Assembly (NCBI GenBank): GCA_021809895.1
Contig: JAJZJU010000015.1
Coordinates: 1-34,858 of the forward strand
Length of the DNA: 34,858 nucleotides
From: a bacterium
GTDB lineage: Bacteria > Chloroflexota > Dormibacteria > Aeolococcales > Bog-877
Direction of reading: 5' to 3'
In this document: in pieces, positions 1 through 10,248 of the stretch
Numbering within the stretch: position 1 is the first letter of the stretch
How the letters are laid out: every line of letters begins with the position of its first letter
Notes under the pieces: generated by a model
What the model saw: only the letters and a program-made list of their open reading frames with translations
What the model was told of the DNA's origin: nothing
The model's database searches: none
Position numbers and translations under genes: made by a program

Positions 1-635
1 CGGGCGACATCGCCGCCCACGGGCCCTCTCCGGCGGAGTCGGTGGACCTGATTCGTGGCCTGGGGGCTATCGTGGTGCGAGGCAACACCGACCGTTATCT
101 GGCCGAGGGCTCGGCACCGGCACCCGGGACCAGAGACCCGGAGCAGTCCCTCTCACTGGACTGGAGCCGAGAGCAGTTGGGAGCCGAGCGCCTCAACTTC
201 CTGGGCGGGCTGCCACCGTCGCTCACCGTGGCCGGCTGCCTGGTGGTGCACGGGTCACCGGGGGATGACGAGCTGGGGATCTGGCCCGACACCACTGACG
301 CCGAGATCGACGCCCACGGCTGGGCCGGAACCCTCATTTGTGGCCACACCCATCGCCCTTTCCAGCGAATGGTGGCCGGCGGGGAGGTGGTCAACGTGGG
401 CAGCGCCGGCTGGACCCTGGATGGAGATCCCCGGCCCAGCTATGCCGTGCTGGAGCGGGATCGCGGTGGTGGGCCGTTGCGGTGGCGAGCCACCCTGCGC
501 CGGGTTGATTACGACCGCACCCACCCGCTGGCGGAACTGGAGCGGCGCCAGGTGCCGTGGAGGTCCGCGGTCAGCCACTACATTGAAACCGCCACCTGGC
601 GGACGCCCGCCAGCCCAGGCCGGACGCTCAGATGA
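1..635 (+). CDS. Metallophosphoesterase, 5'-truncated by window edge
   Basis: The open frame runs in from the left edge: reading from base 3 gives [10 protein letters not shown], so an apparent GTG start at 42 is internal. The protein is a calcineurin-like phosphoesterase of the YfcE/MJ0936 kind. Visible metal-site motifs are the GD...HG block at the very start, RGNTD (bases about 78-92), VVHGSPG in the middle and GHTHRPF followed by NVGSAG near the end. The first metal-binding motif (D-x-H) lies outside the window. Substrate cannot be read from the sequence; relatives act on phosphodiesters or nucleotides. The TGA at 633-635 overlaps the ATG of sat by four bases (ATGA), so the two are probably translationally coupled. 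A role in handling a nucleotide by-product of the APS pathway is only speculation. Confidence 0.85.
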   Translation, partial: GDIAAHGPSPAESVDLIRGLGAIVVRGNTDRYLAEGSAPAPGTRDPEQSLSLDWSREQLGAERLNFLGGLPPSLTVAGCLVVHGSPGDDELGIWPDTTDAEIDAHGWAGTLICGHTHRPFQRMVAGGEVVNVGSAGWTLDGDPRPSYAVLERDRGGGPLRWRATLRRVDYDRTHPLAELERRQVPWRSAVSHYIETATWRTPASPGRTLR

Positions 636-1876
636 GCCTGGTTCAACCCCACGGCGTCAGCCGCGCCCTCCAGCCATTGCTCGTGCCGGAGCCGGATCGC
701 GCGGAGCGGTTGGCCCGGGCGGCGGCGCTGCCCAGGGTCCCGATGACCTCGCGCGAGACGTCGGACCTGATCATGCTGGGGATCGGGGCCTTCACCCCCC
801 TCTCCGGTTTCATGGGAGAGGATGACTGGCGCGGCAGCTGCGGCCAGATGCAACTGGCTGACGGGACGTTCTGGCCCCTGCCCATAACCCTGTCCGCCGG
901 CGCGGAGGTGGCCGGCGGCCTCAAAGAGGGCACCGAGGTGGCGCTGGCGGACGGTGAGACCGGCGAGCTCATGGCCACTCTCCTGGTGCAGGAACGCTAC
1001 CGCATCGACCGCCAGTACGAGTGCAGCGAGGTCTACCGCACCGTCGACCCGGCACACCCCGGGGTGGCCAAGGTGCTGGAGCAGGGCGAGTACAACCTGG
1101 CCGGGCCGGTCGAGGTGCTTTCCGAGGGGACCTTCCCCCAGCAGTACCCGGGACTGTACCTCAGCCCCGCGCAGACTCGCGAGCTGTTTCAGCGTCTGGG
1201 CTGGAGCACGGTGGCGGCGTTCCAGACCCGCAATCCCATGCATCGCGCCCACGAATACCTGGCCAAGGTCGCCGTCGAAGTCTGCGACGGGGTCCTGATC
1301 CACCAGCTCCTGGGACGGCTCAAGGCCGGCGACATCCCTGCCGAGGTCAGGGTGCGCGCCATCGATAGTCTGGTGGCTGGGTACTTCGTTCCCGGCACCT
1401 GCGTCCAGGCGGGCTATCCGATGGAGATGCGCTACGCGGGACCGCGGGAGGCGCTGCTGCACGCGGTCTTTCGCCAGAACTACGGTTGCAGCCACCTGAT
1501 CGTGGGCCGCGACCATGCCGGCGTGGGCAGCTATTACGGGCCGTTCGACGCCCAGGCCATCTTCAAGGAGATACCCGAGCAGGCTCTGCAGCTGCGACCG
1601 ATGTTTTTCGACCTGACCTTCTACTGCCGAGGATGCGATGGCATGGCCTCCTCCAGGACCTGCCCCCACGATCCCAGCCAGCGCCTCCTCATCAGTGGCA
1701 CCGACCTGCGCCAGATGCTGTCCCGAGGAGACCTGGTTCCAGAGCATTTCAGCCGGCCGGAGGTGCTGGAGATATTGAAGGAGTATTACCTCGGCCTGTC
1801 CCAGGACAGTGGTATGGCCGGCTCCGCCCGCTCACCTGTCCAATCCACGCAGACACTCGATCAGAGGAGGACGTAG
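632..1876 (+). CDS. sat: Sulfate adenylyltransferase (ATP sulfurylase)
   Basis: Sat interconverts ATP + sulfate and APS + pyrophosphate in the cytoplasm. In a sulfur oxidiser it runs backwards and yields ATP. The 414-residue length fits the homo-oligomeric dissimilatory/prokaryotic form without an APS-kinase domain. The nucleotide-binding [10 protein letters not shown] motif is at residues 198-207 and GRDHAGVG is at 292-299. A cysteine cluster (YCRGCDG...TCPHDP, about residues 331-347) resembles the zinc site known in several bacterial Sat proteins. It begins with an ATG overlapping the preceding gene's stop and ends two bases before the aprB GTG. Adjacency to aprBA and qmoAB makes the dissimilatory role very likely rather than assimilation. 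The last 20 or so residues are weakly conserved-looking. Confidence 0.97.
   Translation: MSLVQPHGVSRALQPLLVPEPDRAERLARAAALPRVPMTSRETSDLIMLGIGAFTPLSGFMGEDDWRGSCGQMQLADGTFWPLPITLSAGAEVAGGLKEGTEVALADGETGELMATLLVQERYRIDRQYECSEVYRTVDPAHPGVAKVLEQGEYNLAGPVEVLSEGTFPQQYPGLYLSPAQTRELFQRLGWSTVAAFQTRNPMHRAHEYLAKVAVEVCDGVLIHQLLGRLKAGDIPAEVRVRAIDSLVAGYFVPGTCVQAGYPMEMRYAGPREALLHAVFRQNYGCSHLIVGRDHAGVGSYYGPFDAQAIFKEIPEQALQLRPMFFDLTFYCRGCDGMASSRTCPHDPSQRLLISGTDLRQMLSRGDLVPEHFSRPEVLEILKEYYLGLSQDSGMAGSARSPVQSTQTLDQRRT
1864..1870 (+). promoter_or_regulatory. Ribosome binding site fixing the aprB start
   Basis: A GAGGAGG stretch lies eight bases upstream of the GTG at 1879 and overlaps the end of sat. It decides the start of aprB: the same frame is open for almost 400 bases further upstream inside sat, but only the GTG at 1879 has this signal and gives the normal AprB N-terminus. 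Confidence 0.75.
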
Positions 1877-1878
1877 CC

Positions 1879-2331
1879 GTGCCGACCTATGTCAATCCAG
1901 ACAAGTGCGATGGTTGCAAGGCCCTGGACAAGCCCGCCTGTGCCTACATCTGCCCCAACGACCTGATGGCGCTGGACCTGGCGATGGGCAAGGCCTTCAA
2001 CCAGGAGCCGGACCAGTGCTGGGAGTGCTATGCCTGTGTCAAGACCTGTCCCCAGTCGGCGATAGCGATGCGCGGCTACGCGGACGTGGTGCCTTTGGGG
2101 GCCAGCCTGACGCCGCTCCGGGGCACCGAGTCGATCATGTGGACGGTCCAGTTCAGGGACCAGCGCGTGAAGCGGTTCAAATATCCGATTCGCAGCACCC
2201 AATGGGGATCCATCGATCCCTACCAGGGTGCTCCCGAGCCTGACAAAGCCGCCCTGAAGGATCCCCATCTTTGCGGCGAGGGGGCCTGGCTGGGCGTGGA
2301 CCAGCTACCGGTGCCGAGTGGGAGGGCGTGA
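1879..2331 (+). CDS. aprB: Adenylylsulfate reductase, beta subunit (ferredoxin-like)
   Basis: AprB is the iron-sulfur subunit that passes electrons between the AprA flavin and the Qmo-type partner. The 150-residue product starts MPTYVNPDKCDGCKALD, the classic AprB opening. Two [4Fe-4S] cysteine sets are visible: CDGC...C...CPND early, and CWECYACVKTCPQ. They are followed by the family segment with VPLGASLTPLRG and the tail that wraps AprA (KRFKYPIRST). The GTG start is chosen because of the strong GAGGAGG site and the match to the family N-terminus. Its TGA shares one base with the aprA ATG. Length is at the short end of normal for AprB. Identification is firm; direction of catalysis is inferred from the neighbouring sHdr genes. 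Confidence 0.96.
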   Translation: MPTYVNPDKCDGCKALDKPACAYICPNDLMALDLAMGKAFNQEPDQCWECYACVKTCPQSAIAMRGYADVVPLGASLTPLRGTESIMWTVQFRDQRVKRFKYPIRSTQWGSIDPYQGAPEPDKAALKDPHLCGEGAWLGVDQLPVPSGRA

Positions 2332-4196
2332 TGAACCAGCCAGAAGTCGAGGTGGTGGAGACTGATCTTCTGATCCTGGGTGGCGGCATGGCCGGCTGCG
2401 GCGCCGCCTTCGAGGCGGGCTATTGGGGAAAGGCGCATGGACTGCGCACCACGATCGTGGAGAAGGCCGCGGTGGAACGCAGCGGAGCGGTGGCCATGGG
2501 GCTGTCGGCGATCAATTGCTACATGGGAATGCGCTGGGGGGAAAACCAACCCGAGGACTTCGTGCGCTACGTCCGCCAGGACCTGATGGGGTTGTGTCGA
2601 GAGGACCTGGTCTACGACATCGCCCGCCACGTCGACTCCTCGGTGCACATGTTCGAGGAGTGGGGGTTGCCGATCTTCAAGAATGAGGATGGGCGCTACA
2701 AGCGCGAGGGCCGCTGGCAGATCATGATCCACGGCGAATCCTTCAAGCCCATCGTGGCGGAGGCGGCCAAGAAGGCGGTGGGCCCGGAGAACGTGTACGA
2801 GCGGATCTTTGTCTCCGACCTGCTGAGAGATCCCGCCACCGGTCACGTCTCGGGCGCGGTCGGGTTTTCGGTGCGCGACCACAAGGTCTACGTGTTCAAG
2901 GCCAGGGCGGTGATCTCCTCGGCGGGAGGTGCCACCGGGGTATTCCGCCCCCACGCGGTGGGTGAGGGACTGGGACGGATCTGGTACGCGCCCTGGAACA
3001 CCGGCTCCGCCTACTCGCTCATGATCAAGGCCGGAGCCACCATGACCCAGATGGAGCACCGCCTGGTGGTCACCCGATTCAAGGACGGCTACGGGCCGGT
3101 CGGGATGTGGTTCCTGCTCTTCAAGGGCAAGGTGCGCAACGCCTACGGAGAGCTGTACGAGGACACTCAGGTCAAGGCTCTGGACGAGTTCCCCCCCTAC
3201 GGCCAGACCCGTCCGATCCCGACGCCGCTTCGCAACCACCAGATGCTGCTGGACCGCGCTCAGGGCAAGGGTCCGCACTACATGCGCACGGACGACGCGC
3301 TGCAGGCGCTGACCCAGGGCCTGGATCCCAAGGCGATCCGCGCCATCGAGAGCGACGCCTGGGAGGACTTCCTGGACATGACGATGTCGCAGGCACTGCT
3401 CTGGGCATCCAACAACATCGACCCGGCGGTGCAGCCCTCGGAGTTGACCCTGACCGAGCCCTACCTGATGGGTTCCCACTCCGCCGCCACGGGCGCCTGG
3501 GTGAGCGGGCCCGAGGACCTCGCTCCCGAGGGTTACTTCTGGGGCTACAACCGGATGACGACAGTCCCCGGCCTCTTCGCGGCCGGAGATGGGGTGGGGG
3601 GATCCGCCCACAAGTTCTCCTCGGGGTCGTACACCGAGGGGCGGCTGGCGGCGAAGGCCGCGATGGCTTTCATAACCGACAATCCCGACCGACCCGCCGT
3701 TGACGGGGATCACATAACCTCGATCGTGGAGACGCTGTTCCAGCCCTACCGGGTGTTCGAGGACAACCAGGGAAGCTCGACCAAGCCGGACATCAATCCC
3801 AACTACTTCTACCCCAAGCAGGGCCTGCTGCGGCTGCAGAAGCTGATGGACGAGTACGTCGCGGGGCTGGGCGCCAACTACATCACCAACGAGCCCACCC
3901 TGCTGCGTGGCTTGGAGCTTCTGGAGAGCCTCAAGGAGGACATGAGCAAGGTGGCCGCTCGTGACCGCCACGAGCTGTTGCGGTGCTGGGAGCTGTGGGA
4001 TCGGATCCGCTGCGCGGAGGCACACGCGCGCCACATGCTCTACCGCAAGGAGACCCGCTGGCCCGGCTACTACTACCGTGGCGACTACCCCAAGATCGAT
4101 GACCAGAACTGGAAGGTCTTCGTTAACTCCCGCTACCAGGCCGAGACCGGGGAGTGGGAGCTGGAGACTCAACCCCACCACTCCATCGTCTCCTGA
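2331..4196 (+). CDS. aprA: Adenylylsulfate reductase, alpha subunit
   Basis: AprA is the FAD subunit that interconverts APS and sulfite + AMP. The 621-residue length is normal. The FAD-binding GGGMAGCGAA loop is at residues 17-26, followed by the VEKAAVERSGAVAMGLSAIN block that belongs to the flavin/substrate pocket. The segment MEHRLVVTRFKDGYGPVG holds the substrate-binding arginine region. SHSAATGAWVSGPED carries the active-site histidine (H383 here), and a second flavin motif, FAAGDGVGGSAHKF, follows. These match the fumarate-reductase-like AprA family throughout, with no gaps or frameshifts seen. The start is the ATG overlapping the aprB stop by one base; further upstream in-frame codons lie inside aprB. 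Together with aprB it forms the heterodimer that needs QmoAB-type partners for electron exchange. Confidence 0.97.
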   Translation: MNQPEVEVVETDLLILGGGMAGCGAAFEAGYWGKAHGLRTTIVEKAAVERSGAVAMGLSAINCYMGMRWGENQPEDFVRYVRQDLMGLCREDLVYDIARHVDSSVHMFEEWGLPIFKNEDGRYKREGRWQIMIHGESFKPIVAEAAKKAVGPENVYERIFVSDLLRDPATGHVSGAVGFSVRDHKVYVFKARAVISSAGGATGVFRPHAVGEGLGRIWYAPWNTGSAYSLMIKAGATMTQMEHRLVVTRFKDGYGPVGMWFLLFKGKVRNAYGELYEDTQVKALDEFPPYGQTRPIPTPLRNHQMLLDRAQGKGPHYMRTDDALQALTQGLDPKAIRAIESDAWEDFLDMTMSQALLWASNNIDPAVQPSELTLTEPYLMGSHSAATGAWVSGPEDLAPEGYFWGYNRMTTVPGLFAAGDGVGGSAHKFSSGSYTEGRLAAKAAMAFITDNPDRPAVDGDHITSIVETLFQPYRVFEDNQGSSTKPDINPNYFYPKQGLLRLQKLMDEYVAGLGANYITNEPTLLRGLELLESLKEDMSKVAARDRHELLRCWELWDRIRCAEAHARHMLYRKETRWPGYYYRGDYPKIDDQNWKVFVNSRYQAETGEWELETQPHHSIVS

Positions 4197-4197
4197 G

Positions 4198-5484
4198 ATG
4201 GGGCATGGCGCAGACACAGGTGCGTCGGAGGCAATCCTGGTGGTGGGGGGCGGGATCGCGGGGATGACGGCCGCCCTGGAGGCCGCTGAGGCGGGGGCTC
4301 AGGTCTACCTGGTGGAGAAGAATCCCCATCTGGGCGGACGGGTGGCCCAACTGTCCCGCTACTTTCCCAAGCTCTGTCCCCCCGCCTGCGGCCTGGAGAT
4401 CAACTTTCAGCGCCTCCGCGACAATCAGAACATCCGCCTCTTCACCACCGCCGAGGTGGAGGAGCTGCGGGGCGGTCCGGGCCACTACCAGGTCAGGATC
4501 CGCCGCGATCCTCGCTACGTGAATGACCGTTGCACCGCCTGCGGCGCCTGCGCGCAGGTGTGCCCGGTGGATCGGCCCAATCCCTTCGACTATGGGATGA
4601 GCACCACCAAGACCATCTACCTGAGCCACGAGATGGCCTACCCGATGCGCTATGCCATCGACGGCTCGACCTGCCTCTTCGAGGAGTGCGGCAAGTGCGT
4701 CGCGGCCTGTCCCTACCAGGCCATCGACCTGCAAATGGAGGCGGCCACAGTCGAACTGGAGGTGGGGGCGGTCATAGTCGCGACCGGCTGGCAGCCCTAC
4801 GATGCCCGCGCCATCACCAACCTGGCGTTCGAACATCATCCCGACGTCATCACCAACGTGATGTTCGAACGGATGCTGGCCGAGAACGGGCCCACCGAGG
4901 GGCGCGTGCTGCGCCCCTCGGATGGCTCGGCCGTGCGCAGCGCGGCGTTCGTGCAATGCGCCGGCTCTCGGGACCGCCTCCATCTCGCCTACTGCTCAGG
5001 CATCTGCTGTCTGGCGTCGTTGAAGGAGGCCAGCCTGCTGGTGGAGCGAAACCCTGAGGCGCAGGCCCATGTCTTCTACATCGACCTGCGCACCCCCGGG
5101 ACCTACCAGGCCTTCGCCTCCAAGGTGATCGATCATCCCCGGGTGCGGGCTGTCAAGGGCAAGGTGGCGGACATCCTGACCGATCCCCAGAGTGGTCAGC
5201 TGGTGGTGGTCGCTGACGACATGGTCCACGGCGGGATGGAGCGGACTCCGGTGGACCTGGTGGTGCTGGCCACCGGCATGGTGCCCAATCCTGGGCCAGA
5301 GGGCCCACTCGGCCCCGATGCGCGCGACGCCTTCGGCTTCTTCGAGGAGTCGATCGGCGGGGAGGGCCTCTTCGCCGCCGGCTGCGCCCGGGCCCCGGTG
5401 GATGTGGCCACCTCGACCCTGGACGCCACCGCCGCCGCGATGCGCGCCCTGGGCGTGGTCCGGGGCGTGAGGGTGGAAGCGTGA
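4198..5484 (+). CDS. qmoA: QmoA-like / HdrA-family FAD iron-sulfur protein
   Basis: This is a 428-residue HdrA-type flavoprotein. The N-terminal Rossmann FAD loop VGGGIAGMTAA starts at residue 16. The QmoA-typical FPKLCPPACGLEIN follows (C60, C64). Cysteine sets C112-C115-C118-C122 and C159-C164-C167-C171 can carry [4Fe-4S] clusters. A second flavin-domain block contains VQCAGSRD and YCSGICCLASLKEA, the HdrA cysteine site. In known systems QmoA and QmoB exchange electrons between AprBA and a quinone-linked or Hdr-like partner. The ATG at 4198, one base after the aprA stop, is preferred because it gives the family N-terminus; the frame is open further upstream inside aprA. Its stop overlaps the qmoB GTG (GTGA). 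Assignment as QmoA rather than another HdrA paralog rests on the CPPACGLEIN motif and on gene order. Confidence 0.9.
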   Translation: MGHGADTGASEAILVVGGGIAGMTAALEAAEAGAQVYLVEKNPHLGGRVAQLSRYFPKLCPPACGLEINFQRLRDNQNIRLFTTAEVEELRGGPGHYQVRIRRDPRYVNDRCTACGACAQVCPVDRPNPFDYGMSTTKTIYLSHEMAYPMRYAIDGSTCLFEECGKCVAACPYQAIDLQMEAATVELEVGAVIVATGWQPYDARAITNLAFEHHPDVITNVMFERMLAENGPTEGRVLRPSDGSAVRSAAFVQCAGSRDRLHLAYCSGICCLASLKEASLLVERNPEAQAHVFYIDLRTPGTYQAFASKVIDHPRVRAVKGKVADILTDPQSGQLVVVADDMVHGGMERTPVDLVVLATGMVPNPGPEGPLGPDARDAFGFFEESIGGEGLFAAGCARAPVDVATSTLDATAAAMRALGVVRGVRVEA

Positions 5485-7619
5485 GCCCGCGGACCGGCGT
5501 CTACATCTGCTCGGGCTGCAGCATCGGAGAGAGCGTCGACGTCGACGCCCTGAGCTCGGTGGCGGCGGCCGAGGATGGGGTCACGGTGACCCGGACCTCG
5601 GCGGCCTTCTGCCTTGAGGATGCTCAGCTGATCGCCAAGGATGCTGCCGACGGGGTGGACACGGTGGTGGTCGCGGCCTGCTCGCAGAGAGTGAATCGCC
5701 AGGTGTTCAGGTTGGGCACAACCCCGGTGCGCAGGGTCAACCTGCGCGAGCAGGTGGCCTGGAGCCAGCCTGCCCGGGCGGAGGCCACCCAGGCGCTGGC
5801 GGAGGATCTGCTGCGCATGGGGATCGCCGCCGCCACGCGCACCGCCCCGGCCACGCCCTACCAGGACGACCACCTTCATTCAATTCTGGTGGTGGGCGCG
5901 GGCCCAGCCGGGCTGAGCGCCGCCGCCGCCGCCGCCGATGCCGGGTACGAGGTCACCCTGGTGGACCGCGCTCCCGCCCCAGGAGGGTTTCTGGGCCGCC
6001 TCTTCCGCGGCTACCCAAGCGGTGCCGACTCTCATTTGCAGGATCTCCAACTCGAATCGTTGCTGGAGCGCGTGACCACTCATGCCAAGGTGACCCTGCA
6101 GACGTCCACCGCCGTCCGCCGCGTGTCCGGCCAGCCCGGGCGCTTCCGGGTTGATCTCGACCATGACGGGCAGACGAGTGAGGCGGAGGTGGGGGCGGTG
6201 GTCTTCGCCACCGGCTTCGAGCCGGCCCCGGACCAGTTCTTCGGGCGTTACGGTCTGGGCGAGCTCGGCGACGTCATCACCTCGGTGGGGATGGAGGAGA
6301 TGGCCAGCCGCGGCGACATCGTCCGGCCCTCGACGGGCCAGCCGGCGCAGCGGGTGGTCATCCTGGCCTGTGATGGGCCAGAGGATTCAGCCAACCTGCC
6401 CTACGTCGGCAGTGTGACCAGCATGGTGGCGCTGAAACAGGCGATGTACGTGCACCAGCTCCGACCCGATGCCACCGTACACATCGTCTACCAGGACATG
6501 CAGACACCGGGTCTCGACGAGCTCTACTACCGTCATGTGCAGGGCCAGCGGGGGATCTTCCTGGTGCGTGGCCAGGCCGGGCCGGTCCGCCTCCAGGAGG
6601 ATGGGACCCTGACCGTGCCTGTGGCCGGATCGGTGCTCGGGCGCGAGCTCGAGTTGGCGGCCGATCTGGTGGTCCTGCAGGTGGGAATGGTCCCCACCTC
6701 AGATCCTCGCTCGGGCGCCCAGTCCAGCCTCCATCTGGACTACCTTCAGGGAGAGTCGCTGCCCACCCATCGGGCGGGATTCCTCGACTCCAACTTCCTT
6801 TGCTTTCCCTTCGAGACCCGCCGCACCGGCATCTACACCGCCGGCAGCGTGCATCGGGCCCAGGACCTCGCGGCCTGCGTCCGCGACGGGGCGGCGGCGG
6901 CTTTGAAGGCGGTGCAGGCGGTGGAGAAGTCGGCTCAGGGAGCGGCGGTGCATCCTCGGGTTGGCGACCTCGGCTATCCCCAGTTCTTCATGCAGAAGTG
7001 CACCGCCTGCGGCCGTTGCACTCAGGAGTGCCCCTTCGGCGCCCTGGAGCTGGACGCCCAGCGTCATCCGGTGATAGAGCCCAACCGCTGCCGCCGTTGC
7101 GGCATCTGTATGGGCGCCTGTCCGGTGCAGGTGATCTCCTTTCCGGATTACTCGGTGGAGATGCTGAACGCGATGCAGAAGTCGGTGGAGCTGCCCGAGG
7201 ACGACGACAAGCCCCGGGTGCTGGTGCTGGCCTGCGAGAACGACGCATATCCCGCCCTCGACATGGTCGGCATCAATCGGCTGCAGTACCCTGCCCACTT
7301 CCGGACCATTCCGGTGCGCTGCCTGGGTTCGGTCAACCAGGTGGTGGTGGCCGATGCGATCCAGCGCGGCTACGACGGGGTGGTCCTGCTCGGCTGCCGT
7401 TCCGGGGACAACTACCAGTGCCATTTCATCCAGGGCAGCGAGCTGTTGGGGGTGCGCATGGACAACGTCCGCGAAACCCTGGGCCGGCTGGCCCTGGAGA
7501 CAGACCGGGTGCAGGTGATCGAGACCTCGATCGCGGACGCCCGAGCGCTGCCCGGGAAGCTGACGGCATTCGCCAGCGAAATCGCGCTCATGGGCCCCAA
7601 CCCCATGAAGGGCTTCTGA
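5481..7619 (+). CDS. qmoB: QmoB-like HdrA-MvhD fusion
   Basis: The 712-residue product has the composite layout of QmoB. An N-terminal domain with ICSGCSIGE comes first, then a Rossmann FAD loop VVGAGPAGLSAA at about residue 137. Two ferredoxin-type clusters follow (C507-C510-C513-C517 and C537-C540-C543-C547). The C-terminal domain resembles MvhD, the hydrogenase delta subunit (LACENDAYPALD, then LGCRSGDNYQCHF). It would relay electrons between AprBA/QmoA and a downstream acceptor. In many sulfate reducers the third partner is the membrane protein QmoC; in others HdrBC proteins replace it, and here the next gene is an HdrC-HdrB fusion. The GTG start overlaps the qmoA stop by four bases. The HdrA cysteine site seen in QmoA is not obvious in this protein, as expected for QmoB. 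Confidence 0.9.
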   Translation: MSPRTGVYICSGCSIGESVDVDALSSVAAAEDGVTVTRTSAAFCLEDAQLIAKDAADGVDTVVVAACSQRVNRQVFRLGTTPVRRVNLREQVAWSQPARAEATQALAEDLLRMGIAAATRTAPATPYQDDHLHSILVVGAGPAGLSAAAAAADAGYEVTLVDRAPAPGGFLGRLFRGYPSGADSHLQDLQLESLLERVTTHAKVTLQTSTAVRRVSGQPGRFRVDLDHDGQTSEAEVGAVVFATGFEPAPDQFFGRYGLGELGDVITSVGMEEMASRGDIVRPSTGQPAQRVVILACDGPEDSANLPYVGSVTSMVALKQAMYVHQLRPDATVHIVYQDMQTPGLDELYYRHVQGQRGIFLVRGQAGPVRLQEDGTLTVPVAGSVLGRELELAADLVVLQVGMVPTSDPRSGAQSSLHLDYLQGESLPTHRAGFLDSNFLCFPFETRRTGIYTAGSVHRAQDLAACVRDGAAAALKAVQAVEKSAQGAAVHPRVGDLGYPQFFMQKCTACGRCTQECPFGALELDAQRHPVIEPNRCRRCGICMGACPVQVISFPDYSVEMLNAMQKSVELPEDDDKPRVLVLACENDAYPALDMVGINRLQYPAHFRTIPVRCLGSVNQVVVADAIQRGYDGVVLLGCRSGDNYQCHFIQGSELLGVRMDNVRETLGRLALETDRVQVIETSIADARALPGKLTAFASEIALMGPNPMKGF

Positions 7620-7632
7620 GGAGGATTAAGAG

Positions 7633-8838
<1,206 letters not shown>

Positions 8839-9033
8839 GAGACGCCGGCGCGCCACCGCCCCGCTCGGCGATGGAGCTGGAGAGCCGGCTCTGGTGGGCG
8901 CTGGTTGGCGCCAAGCACTGGCGGCCGATTTCCCCCTTTAGGGGGATGGGAATCACCCCGCTCGGGGGAGTGCCAGACGCTTCCCACGCCGACATACTGA
9001 GTCGCGGCCATTGACACAGGAGGCAGGGAGCCC
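8839..9033 (+). other. 195-base non-coding gap with several short inverted repeats
   Basis: This is the only sizeable break inside the 19.7 kb sulfur array and separates the apr/qmo module from the sHdr module. It holds a perfect 12-base palindrome AGAGCCGGCTCT (8881-8892), a GGCGC...GCGCC stem with a six-base loop (8897-8912), TCCCCC-TTTA-GGGGGA (8931-8946) and CCCC-GCTC-GGGG (8956-8967). No run of T follows any of these stems, so a classical intrinsic terminator is not shown. A TTGACA at 9011-9016 lies too close to the next ATG to be its -35 box. An AGGAGG ribosome site (9019-9024 region) precedes the ATG at 9034. An operon-internal processing site, an attenuator or a second promoter are all possible. 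Confidence 0.5.
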
Positions 9034-10248
9034 ATGAGCGATCAGCTGTCGACGCGCCCTCCGGGAGCGCTCGCGCAACCGCCTTTGGCGAGGAAGTTCC
9101 AACGTGATCCCGCCAAGGCGCCGACCGAGGATCTCCGAGAGGCGGTATTCGAGCTGGAACGGCAGGGGGAGTGGGTGGTCCAGCGGGTCCCCGAGCCCTA
9201 CATCGAGGTCGAGACCAAGTACGGGCGCACCAAGAAGATCCCCACGCAGCACACCTGGCACCACAAGAGCTGCGGTCAATGCGGGCACATCCCCGGTTAC
9301 TCGACCTCGATTTTCTGGCTGCACCGGGCCCTGGAACTGGACTACAACGATCCCCGGGACCAGACCTCCTGCACGGCCTGGAACTACTACGCCTCGGCGA
9401 CCTCCAACGCGGCCGCCCAGGCGGCCGTCGCCCAACGCAACTTCGCGGCCGCCTACGAGACCGGCTACTACCCCATGATCCATTGCGGCACCAGCTACGG
9501 CCACTACAAGGAGGTCCGGGAGCAGCTGGTGCACAACCCCGAGCTGCGCCACCAGGTGCGCGACATCATGGCCCGGCTGGGCAAGCCGCTGGTGATCCCG
9601 GAGGAGATAGTGCACTACAGCGAGTGGGTGCACGCCATGCGTGAGGAGTTCGCCAAGCGGCGGGTGCTCGACCTCTCCAACATCACGGTCACGGTGCATC
9701 CCGCCTGCCACTACTACAAGCTGGTCGCCGAGGACGCCATCTACGACGAGGACATCTACAGCGGCCAGCGCACCGCGGTGGTGTCGGCGGTGGTCCAGGC
9801 CATGGGAGCCACCGTGGCCGACTACTCGACGTGGTTCGATTGCTGCGGTTTCGGCTTCCGGCACATCCTGGTGCAGCGCGACTTCACCCGCTCCTTCGCG
9901 ACCTTGCGCAAGATCCAGGTGATGAAGGAGGAGGCCAACCCAGACGTGGTCCTGACCCACGACACCGGCTGCGTCACCACCCTCGACAAGAGCCAATTCG
10001 TGGGCCAGGCCAAGGGCTACAACGTCGGCATCCCGGTGATGTCGGAGGCCCAGTTCGTGGCCCTGGCCATGGGCGCCCATCCCTATCGGGTGTGTCAGCT
10101 GCACTGGCACTCGGTCGACTACCGGCCGCTCCTGGAGAAGATGGGCATCGACTGGGAGGCGCGCTGGGCCGAGTTCGAGCAGGACCTGAAGCGGATACAG
10201 AGCGGAGAGATGCAGTACCTCACCTGGGAGCAGACCGGTGTCAGATGA
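9034..10248 (+). CDS. shdrB1: sHdr HdrB-like subunit (B1-type)
   Basis: HdrB proteins bind the unusual non-cubane iron-sulfur clusters that act on disulfides. This 404-residue product has two cysteine-rich CCG-type modules. The first contains SCGQCGHIPGYSTS and DQTSCTAWNYYA. The second contains VHPACHYYKL, then WFDCCGFGFRH and HDTGC. The C-terminal QLHWHSVDYRPLLEKMGI is typical of HdrB proteins from sulfur-oxidiser gene clusters. A leader of about 85 residues before the first cysteine is longer than in methanogen HdrB. It is followed immediately by the HdrA-like gene, which is the position of HdrB1 in sHdr clusters. The start is the ATG preceded by an AGGAGG site. The naming B1 rather than B2 rests on gene order and general resemblance, so it is less sure than the family. 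Confidence 0.85.
   Translation: MSDQLSTRPPGALAQPPLARKFQRDPAKAPTEDLREAVFELERQGEWVVQRVPEPYIEVETKYGRTKKIPTQHTWHHKSCGQCGHIPGYSTSIFWLHRALELDYNDPRDQTSCTAWNYYASATSNAAAQAAVAQRNFAAAYETGYYPMIHCGTSYGHYKEVREQLVHNPELRHQVRDIMARLGKPLVIPEEIVHYSEWVHAMREEFAKRRVLDLSNITVTVHPACHYYKLVAEDAIYDEDIYSGQRTAVVSAVVQAMGATVADYSTWFDCCGFGFRHILVQRDFTRSFATLRKIQVMKEEANPDVVLTHDTGCVTTLDKSQFVGQAKGYNVGIPVMSEAQFVALAMGAHPYRVCQLHWHSVDYRPLLEKMGIDWEARWAEFEQDLKRIQSGEMQYLTWEQTGVR

Noticed and set aside
578-1747. Long minus-strand open frame opposite sat
   Set aside because: It is antisense to a clear sat gene, shows low-complexity GC-rich text with no family motif, and arises from the GC-biased third positions of sat.
2220-4217. 665-codon minus-strand open frame opposite aprA
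   Set aside because: It lies fully opposite aprA with all its motifs; the antisense product has no recognisable domain.
8931-8967. Intrinsic terminator after the HdrD-like gene
   Set aside because: The stems are short and no T run follows; a rho-independent terminator is not supported.
9011-9016. TTGACA as a -35 promoter box
   Set aside because: It is only 17 bases before the ATG and overlaps the ribosome-site region, so no -10 box and leader could fit for this gene.
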